Part shown: in pieces, positions 1-7,357 of the stretch | How the letters are laid out: every line of letters starts with the position of its first letter | How positions within the stretch are numbered: position 1 is the first letter of the stretch | Source: Olivibacter sitiensis DSM 17696 | GTDB taxonomy: Bacteria; Bacteroidota; Bacteroidia; Sphingobacteriales; Sphingobacteriaceae | Direction: 5' to 3' | NCBI RefSeq assembly: GCF_000427965.1 | Contig: NZ_ATZA01000023.1 | Location: forward strand, 1-64,000 | Length of the DNA: 64,000 nucleotides | Program-made: the position numbers and the translations under genes | Notes under the pieces: generated by a model | Database searches by the model: none | Told to the model about the DNA's origin: nothing | What the model saw: only the letters and a program-made list of their open reading frames with translations

Positions 1-101
1 GGCTTTTTTATCTAATGAAAATATTTACTGATAATCAGTAAGTTAAGTGAGTTTATTGCCTGTTTTTAAGTTTATCCGTTTGGTAGTGTTTATTTTTATA
101 T

Positions 102-776
102 ATGAACAGGGGTAAACTTGGAATCGAACACCATATTGTTGAATTGAAATCTTTTATTTTTGCGTTGGTATTTGGGTGTTTTTCCATGTCGCTATTTGCT
201 CAAAATGGATCGATAGAAAATGATCCTGCCGCTCGTCAGGGACATATCCATTTTATGGATCAAAAGTACGAGCAGGCCATTAAATATTTCAAGCAGGTCA
301 AAGCACCAAATGCATCGGTCAACTACATGCTTGGCTATTCACAATTTCAGCTGCAGGACTATAAATCTTCTATAGCCTCATTTACAAGTGCAATAGAGAG
401 CAAGCAACTCACAAAGAATTTGGCTTCTGCCTACTATTATCGGGCAAAGGCCAAAAATACCTTGGCACAGGGCGATCTTAAAATCAGTGATACCGAACGG
501 GAGAAATTATTGGCTTCTAGTATTGAAGACTATAGCAGTGCAATTGATTTGAATAACAATGAGACCAGTTATTATTTAAATAGAGGAATTGCCTATCGTG
601 ATTTAGGAATATTAAGAGGTACTGAAACGACGGCTGGATACGACAAGGAGTTGGCTTCGAGCTACTACCAAAAGGGAATTGATGACCTGCAGGTGGTACT
701 GAGCAAGAATAGTAAGCGCGAAGATATAGCGAAAGAAATCAAGAAAGTCTCAATCTATAAGGAGAGCTTGAAGTAA
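102..776 (+). CDS. TPR-repeat secreted protein
   Basis: Protein of 224 residues. The N-terminus has a hydrophobic stretch ending in SLFAQ around residue 34, a Sec signal peptide typical of this phylum, so the mature part is probably periplasmic. The rest is helical with several tetratricopeptide-like units (roughly residues 45-110 and 140-205, with patterns such as AIKYF, ALGYSQF-like and NRGIAYRDLG). TPR proteins act as scaffolds for protein contacts and no enzyme motif is visible. It stands alone, convergent with the gene pair that follows. The start is the first in-frame ATG; a later start would damage the signal peptide. The specific role is unknown. Confidence 0.8.
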   Translation: MNRGKLGIEHHIVELKSFIFALVFGCFSMSLFAQNGSIENDPAARQGHIHFMDQKYEQAIKYFKQVKAPNASVNYMLGYSQFQLQDYKSSIASFTSAIESKQLTKNLASAYYYRAKAKNTLAQGDLKISDTEREKLLASSIEDYSSAIDLNNNETSYYLNRGIAYRDLGILRGTETTAGYDKELASSYYQKGIDDLQVVLSKNSKREDIAKEIKKVSIYKESLK

Positions 777-834
777 ATAGGAGGGTAGTTTTTTAGGAAA
801 AACTAATTGTTCCCGTACGGAGAAAATTGATAAA

Positions 835-986
835 GAGGCTGTCTAAAAAAAGTATTAGATTTCGTCATTTCGAGCGAAGTCGAGAAATCTATCATATTGA
901 CAATGATATCTGTCCCTGCCTACCGCAGGCAGGCGTTACGCTTCGCTCCAGTCGAGATGACGAATTACACATTTTTAGACAGCTTG
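835..986. repeat. MITE-like element with terminal inverted repeats
   Basis: The ends are inverted repeats: GCTGTCTAAAAA at 838-849 faces TTTTTAGACAGC at 972-983. Inside are a second imperfect inverted pair (the sequence starting cgtcatttcgagcgaag near 864 against cttcgctccagtcgagatgacg, 940-961) and a central near-palindrome CCTGCCTACCGCAGGCAGG at 915-933. The whole element could fold into one long hairpin and encodes nothing convincing. The terminal GGCTGTCT resembles the ends of some Bacteroidota insertion sequences (inference). It abuts the stop codon of the minus-strand lipoprotein gene at 989. Confidence 0.65.
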
Positions 987-988
987 TT

Positions 989-1549
989 TTATTTGTTAAG
1001 GGAACCTGTTATTTTATATTTTTTTTCTCCCAACAGACGTACATGTTGCTCTTTGCTGATGCGGTACATGGAGTCAGGAAAATAATCTAGGTGCTCAGTG
1101 GAGCGGTATAGACTATTGCTATCGCGGTTTTCTATGTGAATATGTGTCAAACGACCTTTGTAGTGCTTAATTTTAATTAGTTTTGTCCTTATTTCTGGAT
1201 TCTTTGAGGTATAGCTAATTTGATTTGAAGTACTATCTACCCGGAACTCTCCAATCCAATCACTTTTGTTAATGTCCGAAGAAATGAAAAAGTCGAGCTC
1301 GTTTTGCCAATTGGCTATTTGCATTTTTCTCGCTTCTAGGGCTGTATCCTGGCTTACTTCTTTGAAAATATAGGGGTTCGATTTTTGCAGGCTATCGGCT
1401 TGATGCAAGAAGAAGCCTTTGATGTCGAAATAGGTCTTGTTTTCTGGGATAGCCTCATTGTCCTTATTGGGTAGGCAAGCAGTAGGGAAAAACCCTACTG
1501 CGCATAATAAAGTGCCCAATACCCAGCCCTTATGTTTTTGATCCATCAC
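989..1549 (-). CDS. Hypothetical lipoprotein
   Basis: Predicted lipoprotein of 186 residues: a hydrophobic N-terminus is followed by a lipobox-like PTAC near residue 25, after which the chain is polar. I do not recognise the family; the visible text is a small beta-rich domain with no obvious catalytic motif. It lies 12 bases downstream of gpmI on the same strand and probably shares its transcript, though a metabolic link is not implied. Its stop codon is two bases from the end of the MITE-like repeat, so the C-terminus may have been altered by that insertion. Two ATG codons are adjacent at the start; the first is used. Confidence 0.7.
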   Translation of the reverse strand: MMDQKHKGWVLGTLLCAVGFFPTACLPNKDNEAIPENKTYFDIKGFFLHQADSLQKSNPYIFKEVSQDTALEARKMQIANWQNELDFFISSDINKSDWIGEFRVDSTSNQISYTSKNPEIRTKLIKIKHYKGRLTHIHIENRDSNSLYRSTEHLDYFPDSMYRISKEQHVRLLGEKKYKITGSLNK

Positions 1550-1561
1550 TACTTGAGGTAC

Positions 1562-3085
1562 CTATTTTGATACTAAGACATTGCCTGTCATCTTATCGGG
1601 AATAGGCACGTGCATCATGGCTAATATCGTTGGAGCCACATCGCCCAACTTGCCATCGGCAATCTTGGTAAATTCGTTGTCAATAAGTATGCAAGGCACC
1701 AAATTAGTGGTATGTGCCGTATTGGGAGTTCCATCTTGGTTGACCATGAATTCCGAGTTGCCGTGATCTGCCAAGATAATGAATGAGTAGCCTTCCTGAA
1801 TACCTAATTCGACTACCTGTTTGGTACATTGGTCTACGGTTTCTACAGCTTTGACCACCGCATCAAAGACACCAGTATGGCCCACCATATCTGGATTGGC
1901 AAAATTGAGGCACACGAAATCTGGGTGGTTGGCTTTTACTTCATCGCAGATAGCGTCCGCTATTCCTTGGGCACTCATTTCGGGCTGCAGGTCATATGTC
2001 GCCACCTTTGGAGAAGGGATCAGCAAACGTTTCTCTCCTTCAAATTCCCTTTCCCGTCCTCCCGAGAAGAAAAAGGTAACATGTGGGTATTTTTCCGTTT
2101 CGGCTATCCGTATTTGCGTTTTTCCATTTTTCTCCAGTACTTCTCCCATAGTTTCCGTCACGTCGGCCTTTTCAAAAACAACCTTGACCTTTTTGAAGGT
2201 GTCGTCGTAATTGGTCATTGTGATATAATAAAGATCGAACGGTTTCATGTCGTATTCGGGGAAGGCCTTTTGCGTCAGTGCAATGGTTATCTCGCGGCCT
2301 CGGTCTGTACGGAAATTGAAGCAAATGACCACATCGCCCTCTTGAATGGTAGCTACTGCATGTCCGTTTTCCTGAATGACAATCGGTTTCACGAACTCGT
2401 CCGTTATGCCATCATCGTACGACTGCTTGATGGCCTTCAGAAGGTCATCTGTAGGGGCACCTATGCCGTTTACCAACAGGTCGTAAGCCCGCTTTACACG
2501 TTCCCAGCGATTGTCTCTGTCCATCGCATAATAACGACCAATGGCCGACGCCAATTTAATGGGCTTGTCTTGCAAATAAGTCTTTAGATTATCCACATAG
2601 CCATAGCCAGAATGGGGGTCGGTATCGCGGCCGTCTAGGAAGGCATGGATATAAGCCTTATCGATTCCGGCTTCCAGCGCCGCATCGCATAAGCCTATCA
2701 GATGCTTGGTGTGCGAGTGTACACCACCATCAGATAGTAGTCCTATAAAATGTACTTTTTTTCCATTTTCCCTGGCGTAGGTGAAGGCATCGTTCAAGAT
2801 GGGATTTTTTATGAGATCGCCATCGGTTACAGCCTTATGTATGCGGCCCAACTCCTGGTAAACAACGCGCCCTGCACCCAAATTCATATGTCCCACTTCC
2901 GAATTGCCCATCTGCCCATTGGGTAATCCCACAGCTTCTCCGGAGGCGTCAAGCTTGGAGTGTGGGTAAGTGTCCAATAAATGATCTATAAATGGTTTTT
3001 TTGCGGCATTTACCGCATTGGATTCGTCAGTCTTTCCATATCCCAGCCCATCGAGGATAATTAACATTGCTTTTTTATGGCTCAT
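1562..3085 (-). CDS. gpmI: 2,3-bisphosphoglycerate-independent phosphoglycerate mutase
   Basis: Interconverts 3- and 2-phosphoglycerate in glycolysis and gluconeogenesis using two metal ions and a phosphoserine intermediate in the cytoplasm. The 507 residues match the family length. Visible motifs are the metal-binding LDGLGYG (Asp12), MGNSEVGHMNLGAGR containing the catalytic Ser62, DGRDTDP in the transferase domain, and the C-terminal metal sites ADHGNSE and NTAHTTN. It is preceded by a clear Bacteroidota promoter at 3109-3139 and followed by a lipoprotein gene. Confidence 0.97.
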   Translation of the reverse strand: MSHKKAMLIILDGLGYGKTDESNAVNAAKKPFIDHLLDTYPHSKLDASGEAVGLPNGQMGNSEVGHMNLGAGRVVYQELGRIHKAVTDGDLIKNPILNDAFTYARENGKKVHFIGLLSDGGVHSHTKHLIGLCDAALEAGIDKAYIHAFLDGRDTDPHSGYGYVDNLKTYLQDKPIKLASAIGRYYAMDRDNRWERVKRAYDLLVNGIGAPTDDLLKAIKQSYDDGITDEFVKPIVIQENGHAVATIQEGDVVICFNFRTDRGREITIALTQKAFPEYDMKPFDLYYITMTNYDDTFKKVKVVFEKADVTETMGEVLEKNGKTQIRIAETEKYPHVTFFFSGGREREFEGEKRLLIPSPKVATYDLQPEMSAQGIADAICDEVKANHPDFVCLNFANPDMVGHTGVFDAVVKAVETVDQCTKQVVELGIQEGYSFIILADHGNSEFMVNQDGTPNTAHTTNLVPCILIDNEFTKIADGKLGDVAPTILAMMHVPIPDKMTGNVLVSK

Positions 3086-3108
3086 ATCTAAATTGCTCTA
3101 TATGCCTA

Positions 3109-3139
3109 CAAACCTAATATAAAAAAATGCTTTTATCAA
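3109..3139 (-). promoter_or_regulatory. Promoter of gpmI
   Basis: Read on the minus strand, TTG at 3139-3137 is followed after 20 bases by TAGGTTTG at 3116-3109, a match to the Bacteroidota -33/-7 consensus (TTG, 19-21 bases, TAnnTTTG). Transcription would start around 3103, about 18 bases before the gpmI ATG. Confidence 0.6.
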
Positions 3140-3379
3140 TTCCTGAACGAAGGAAGCGCTTGCTTTCCTGCTGCCTGTTTTATTAGCACGTTGTATGTTT
3201 TTATCTACAATAGCATGATCTGTTTATGCTTCTTGCTAGACTTCAGGAGCTGTACCGCTTCGTTTAAGGATTATTTCGTGGGATTCATCAAAAATGAGTT
3301 TATATGGCAGGATTTTTGATGACCGGTGACAAATGTTCTTTTAAGATGGATGTTCGGCAGTTGTATATAATGATTTTAG

Positions 3380-3778
3380 ATGTATTATAAAAAGGCTCTT
3401 TTTGCGTTTTTTTTGTCTTTTGCAAGTATGTTTTGGGTACAAGGTCAAACAGATCCCGTAATTAACGATGTATCTTCCAGCTTCGCCTTGGCTAACAGTA
3501 AAGAAATAGCCAAATATTTTGGAGCTTCTGTGAGCATTTCTATACTCAATGAGGAAAGTGTCTATTCTAAAACTCATGGGGAAATGTTGTTGAAGAACTT
3601 TCTCGATAAAAATCATCCTATTTCTTCGAAGGTGACACAGTTTGTTCCAAGTTCAGGCGGAGGCAAATATGCTATTTTGTCGCTGAAGTGCAGCAACTCA
3701 GACTACCGTGTGAGTGTGTCGCTAAAAATAAATGCCGATAAATATACAATAACGGAGCTGCGTATCGACGCGTTGTAA
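3380..3778 (+). CDS. DUF4783 family secreted protein
   Basis: A 132-residue protein with a signal peptide ending at VQGQ near residue 22. The mature domain (FALANSKEIAKYFGASVSIS..., GKYAILSLKCS) matches my recollection of DUF4783, a small NTF2-like family of Bacteroidota that commonly sits just upstream of nadC, as it does here. No catalytic residues are known. The gap of about 140 bases to nadC contains its own promoter-like box, so it may be a separate transcript. The link to NAD synthesis is by position only. Confidence 0.75.
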   Translation: MYYKKALFAFFLSFASMFWVQGQTDPVINDVSSSFALANSKEIAKYFGASVSISILNEESVYSKTHGEMLLKNFLDKNHPISSKVTQFVPSSGGGKYAILSLKCSNSDYRVSVSLKINADKYTITELRIDAL

Positions 3779-3889
3779 CAGGCTTTTTAACTGTTTATTA
3801 ATGTAGCAAAGTTTTCAACTATTTGCTCTTGCAGTTAGCTTGGGCGGGGTCATTATGCTATTTTTAATAGTCATATAGTTTTAAATTAT

Positions 3890-3897
3890 TATTTTTG
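3890..3897 (+). promoter_or_regulatory. Promoter -7 box before nadC
   Basis: TATTTTTG matches the Bacteroidota TAnnTTTG element 19 bases before the nadC ATG. No convincing TTG is found at the expected -33 distance, so this is only moderately supported. Confidence 0.4.
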
Positions 3898-3916
3898 GCC
3901 CATATTCTATTCCAAT

Positions 3917-4771
3917 ATGGAGAGTTCTACGGAAATTTTATTAAAAGCTTTTGTGCAAAATGCCTTGGCCGAAGATGTCGGTGATGGCGACCATACATCC
4001 TTGGCGACCATTCCCATCGGGCAAGAAGGAGAATCGAGACTACTTGCAAAGGAAGATGGTATATTGGCTGGTCTGGAAGTAGCTAAATATATATTTCATG
4101 AAGTGGATCCAGAATTGAAATTGGCCATCTTCAAGAATGACGGCGATCGGATAAAAAAAGGAGATGAAGTACTGCATGCTCGGGGTAGCGTACACAGCCT
4201 GCTCAAGGCAGAAAGGCTGGTATTGAATGTGATGCAGCGCATGAGCGGCATAGCAACGAAGGTGGATAGGATTGTCGATAAGTTAAAGGGAACGCGTACC
4301 AAGGTACTTGATACAAGGAAAACTACTCCCGGGATGCGGTTTTTGGAAAAGGAAGCCGTAAGAATTGGAGGAGGAACGAACCACCGGACAGGGCTGTATG
4401 ACATGATTTTAATCAAGGACAATCACGTTGACTATGCAGGAGGAATTGCGGCGGCCCTAAAGGCGGCCAATGACTACCTGGCGAAAGTAGGTAAAAACTT
4501 GAAGATAGAAATAGAGGTTAGAAACCTTGAAGAGTTGCAGGAAGTGTTGGATTATGGTCATGTAGATCGTATTATGTTGGACAATTTTGATATTTCGACC
4601 CTTAAAGAGGCGCTAAAACGTATCGGCGGGAGATTCGAAACAGAAGCATCGGGCGGAATTACCGAAGACGAGATATCAGATTATGCAGCCACGGGAATGG
4701 ACTATATTTCCGTAGGTGCTTTGACACATTCCGTAAAAAGTCTGGATTTGAGCCTGAAGGCGATAGTTTAA
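3917..4771 (+). CDS. nadC: Nicotinate-nucleotide pyrophosphorylase (carboxylating)
   Basis: Quinolinate phosphoribosyltransferase: converts quinolinate and PRPP to nicotinate mononucleotide, CO2 and pyrophosphate in de novo NAD synthesis. The length, 284 residues, is normal. Motifs include the N-terminal EDVGDGDHTS, TRKTTPGMR at about residues 133-141, the GGGTNHRTGLYD substrate loop, KDNH, and EASGGI near the C-terminus. It is followed after 35 bases by plsY on the same strand, probably in one operon. nadA and nadB are not in the window. Confidence 0.96.
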   Translation: MESSTEILLKAFVQNALAEDVGDGDHTSLATIPIGQEGESRLLAKEDGILAGLEVAKYIFHEVDPELKLAIFKNDGDRIKKGDEVLHARGSVHSLLKAERLVLNVMQRMSGIATKVDRIVDKLKGTRTKVLDTRKTTPGMRFLEKEAVRIGGGTNHRTGLYDMILIKDNHVDYAGGIAAALKAANDYLAKVGKNLKIEIEVRNLEELQEVLDYGHVDRIMLDNFDISTLKEALKRIGGRFETEASGGITEDEISDYAATGMDYISVGALTHSVKSLDLSLKAIV

Positions 4772-4806
4772 TGTGTTTTTTAGATAATGGCTAAAAGTTT
4801 GATTTT

Positions 4807-5451
4807 TTGATGATCCCTTTAGGAGCTTTGATTGCCGTAATGGTAGCGTATCTCTTTGGTTCCATACCAACTGCTGTATGGCTGGGCCAAGCATTCTATG
4901 GCGTAGACGTAAGGGAATATGGAAGTGGCAATGCGGGTGCTACCAATACGTTTAGGGTCTTAGGTCCCAAAGCCGGTACTGCCGTGATGCTGATAGATAT
5001 TCTCAAAGGCTGGACGGCCACTAATTTGGCTTATTTCATTGGTGTTTCAATTACGGGTCCGTCGGGATCTGTCCTGTTTATCAATTACCAGTTGGCATTG
5101 GGCGTGACGGCAGTGGTGGGGCACTTGTTCCCCATATTTGCCGGTTTTAGGGGCGGAAAGGGAGTAGCTACCCTATTTGGAATGGTACTCGCTGTTCACT
5201 TTCCCGCTGCGATGGTATGCGTGGGGGTATTTTTGCTGGTGCTTGTCACTACACACTATGTTTCACTAAGCTCCATTAGCGCGGGCTTTGCCTTTCCATT
5301 CAGTATAGCTTTCCTTTTCCATACAACGGTTAAATCGGTGTTGCTATACGGTATCTGTATCTGTGTGCTTATTTTGGTTACCCACCAGAAAAACATTGAA
5401 CGCTTACTTAAAGGGAAAGAATCCAAGGTTCGGTTTTTCGGAAAAAAATAG
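4807..5451 (+). CDS. plsY: Glycerol-3-phosphate acyltransferase PlsY
   Basis: Inner-membrane enzyme that transfers the acyl group from acyl-phosphate to glycerol-3-phosphate, the first step of phospholipid synthesis. The 214 residues contain about five membrane helices. The conserved PlsY motifs are visible: GSGNAGATNTFR at about residues 37-48 and GHLFPIFAGFRGGKGVAT near 104-121, followed by the C-terminal RLLKGKESK. The partner PlsX is not in the window. It lies just after nadC and before an M48 protease gene. Confidence 0.95.
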   Translation: MMIPLGALIAVMVAYLFGSIPTAVWLGQAFYGVDVREYGSGNAGATNTFRVLGPKAGTAVMLIDILKGWTATNLAYFIGVSITGPSGSVLFINYQLALGVTAVVGHLFPIFAGFRGGKGVATLFGMVLAVHFPAAMVCVGVFLLVLVTTHYVSLSSISAGFAFPFSIAFLFHTTVKSVLLYGICICVLILVTHQKNIERLLKGKESKVRFFGKK

Positions 5452-5550
5452 GGGCAGGTGCTCGGCATAGATATTGCTTAACGTATCATGCCAAATAAGG
5501 TTTTGCCTTAGGTTTTGGAGGAAATAATTGTTTACTTTTACTCAGAAAAA

Positions 5551-6357
5551 ATGAAACTAAATATTGCAAGGAAGTCAATTATATTAATAGGAATGGCCGT
5601 CTGTGTCTCTTGCTCTACTGTGCCCCTTACGGGACGGAAGCAATTGAGCTTGGTCAGCGAGAGTACCATGCAACAACAAGCGGCACTGGCTTATAAAGAC
5701 TTATTGGCCGATCCAAATACCAAAGTTGTCAAAGGCAATAGCAATGCACAGATGGTACAGCGAGTAGGTAACAAGATAGCGCAGGCAGTAGAAAATTATA
5801 TGAAGGCCAACGGGATGGCCGATCAAGTGAATTTCGCATGGGAATTTAACCTGATCGATGACAGCCAAGTGAATGCATGGTGCATGCCTGGAGGAAAAGT
5901 AGCGGTCTACACAGGTATATTGCCTGTCACTCAGAACGAAGCGGGGCTTGCCACGGTGATGGGGCACGAAGTGGCCCATGCTATTGCAGGGCATTCCAGG
6001 GAAAGAGCGTCCAATACCTTTGCCGCGCAGTTGGTAGGTGTAGGCGTTGGCGTAGCTACCTCTGGTAAGTCTCAGTTGACACAAGTAATGGTATCGCAGT
6101 TGTACGGAGTGGGAAGTCAGGTTGCTTTGTTGAAATATTCACGTGGACAAGAAAGTGAAGCGGATAGATTGGGCTTGATCTTTATGGCCATGGCAGGATA
6201 TAATCCACAGGAGTCCGTGGGCTTTTGGGAACGTATGGATAGTAGAGCAGGAGGTAATAGCCAACCAGAATTCTTGAGCACGCACCCTAGCAATGAACGC
6301 AGGATAGCCGACATCAACAAACATCTGCCAGAGGCCTTAGGTTATTATAATAAATAG
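5551..6357 (+). CDS. M48 family metalloprotease lipoprotein
   Basis: Zinc protease of 268 residues, predicted to be anchored in the periplasm by lipidation: after MKLNIARKS a hydrophobic segment ends in the lipobox CVSC. The catalytic site is HEVAHAIAGH (zinc ligands and glutamate near residues 138-142), with the third ligand in ESEADRLG near 202, as in the HtpX/BepA/LoiP group that clears misfolded outer-membrane proteins. The ATG at 5551 is preferred over an upstream in-frame start at 5515 because it places the lipoprotein signal at the N-terminus. A palindromic terminator follows. Confidence 0.9.
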   Translation: MKLNIARKSIILIGMAVCVSCSTVPLTGRKQLSLVSESTMQQQAALAYKDLLADPNTKVVKGNSNAQMVQRVGNKIAQAVENYMKANGMADQVNFAWEFNLIDDSQVNAWCMPGGKVAVYTGILPVTQNEAGLATVMGHEVAHAIAGHSRERASNTFAAQLVGVGVGVATSGKSQLTQVMVSQLYGVGSQVALLKYSRGQESEADRLGLIFMAMAGYNPQESVGFWERMDSRAGGNSQPEFLSTHPSNERRIADINKHLPEALGYYNK

Positions 6358-6373
6358 ACGGCCTTACGTGCTA

Positions 6374-6423
6374 ATAACCAACAAAGCCTCTAGAACCTAG
6401 GTTCTAGAGGCTTTGTTGGTTAT
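6374..6423. terminator. Bidirectional terminator, 50-bp perfect palindrome
   Basis: A perfect inverted repeat without spacer, 25 bases per arm, whose centre is CTAGAACCTAGGTTCTAG. It lies between two convergent genes (M48 protease and DUF1080 hydrolase). In each direction a GC-rich stem (GCCTCTAGAACC and its complement) is followed by TTTGTTGGTT, so it can serve as a terminator for both strands. Confidence 0.75.
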
Positions 6424-6448
6424 GTTGCGGCCTATGGCTTACCAAGTA

Positions 6449-7183
6449 CTAAAGTTTCCTAATTTTAATGTTCCTAAAAGCGACTTTGTTCCCATGGTCT
6501 TGCAAGGCTATTTTTCCACTGTCATATTTAGCAAAGTCTTTCCAGTCCTTAAATTTGCTGTTGGCAATCAATTCATCCCATGTGCTGCTACCTCGTTTTA
6601 CAGAGGCCGTCTTAACATCGTTCAGCCAAAGGGTTATTTCGCCATCTTTCTGATGAATGCGAGCAGTGTTCCATTCTCCAACAGCTTTGGGCTTGGATAC
6701 CTCGGCATTTCCAATAAGATCATAGAGCGAACCTGCCAAATGGTTAGGGATATGTCTATCGCCAGCCTCGATGTTATCAAGTACTTGCATCTCTATACCC
6801 GTGAGGTAAGTAGCATTGAACTCGGGTTTTTCCTGCACGTTGAAAATAATGCCACTATTTCCGCCTAGGCTTATTTTCCAATCGATACTAAGCTCGAAAT
6901 CACCATAAATATCATCGGTGACAATGTCGCCTCTTTCTGAGGCGGTAGGATCAAATGTCAGCGCACCGTCTTCCACTCGCCAGGCATTTCCCACCCCATC
7001 TTTCAAATAGGTGTGCCATCCTTTGGTGCTTTTGCCATCGAAGAGCAACTTCCAACCATCTTTCTTTTCGGAGTTGCTTAACGTGTTTGGAGCTTGGGCA
7101 AATGCCTGCATAACTACAGCAAGCGATAAAACTATTGCGCACAGCGTTCTTTTTGTCTTTTGTTTTCGTGACTTGGTCATCAT
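6449..7183 (-). CDS. DUF1080 (3-keto-disaccharide hydrolase) family protein
   Basis: Secreted protein of 244 residues with a signal peptide ending in QAFAQ. The mature domain is the concanavalin-like DUF1080 fold: GWKLLFDGKSTKGWHTY, DIYGDFELSIDWKI, GNSGIIFNVQE, WNTARI, and the C-terminal GKIALQDHG with FRNIKIR. DUF1080 proteins hydrolyse 3-keto-glycosides or bind sugars in the periplasm. It is isolated; no neighbouring oxidoreductase of a 3-keto pathway is seen, so its substrate is open. It ends at the shared palindromic terminator. Confidence 0.9.
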   Translation of the reverse strand: MMTKSRKQKTKRTLCAIVLSLAVVMQAFAQAPNTLSNSEKKDGWKLLFDGKSTKGWHTYLKDGVGNAWRVEDGALTFDPTASERGDIVTDDIYGDFELSIDWKISLGGNSGIIFNVQEKPEFNATYLTGIEMQVLDNIEAGDRHIPNHLAGSLYDLIGNAEVSKPKAVGEWNTARIHQKDGEITLWLNDVKTASVKRGSSTWDELIANSKFKDWKDFAKYDSGKIALQDHGNKVAFRNIKIRKL

Positions 7184-7299
7184 AGATAATAGGGGTTTTT
7201 AATTTTTTAACTGGTAGCTATTCTTTTTCTTACCTGTTCAAGAAAGGGGCAAAATAGTGACAATCGGCCTAATATGCAAGAGCAAAATCGTTTTTGTGG

Positions 7300-7331
7300 T
7301 TTGTATGTTTATCGGTTTTTATATATGTTTG
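7300..7331 (+). promoter_or_regulatory. Promoter of the TonB receptor gene
   Basis: TTTG at 7300-7303, a 20-base spacer and TATGTTTG at 7324-7331 match the Bacteroidota promoter consensus closely. The start point would be near 7338, about 20 bases before the TTG start codon. Confidence 0.6.
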
Positions 7332-7357
7332 ATGCTCATTATATTTAGGGAGCGGCT

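Noticed and set aside
827-1090. Plus-strand ORF with HFERSREI-type text
   Set aside because: It reads through the MITE-like inverted repeats, and this peptide is a known false product of such repeats.
1829-2587. 252-codon plus-strand ORF over gpmI
   Set aside because: It is the complement of a strongly supported glycolytic gene and has no recognisable domains.
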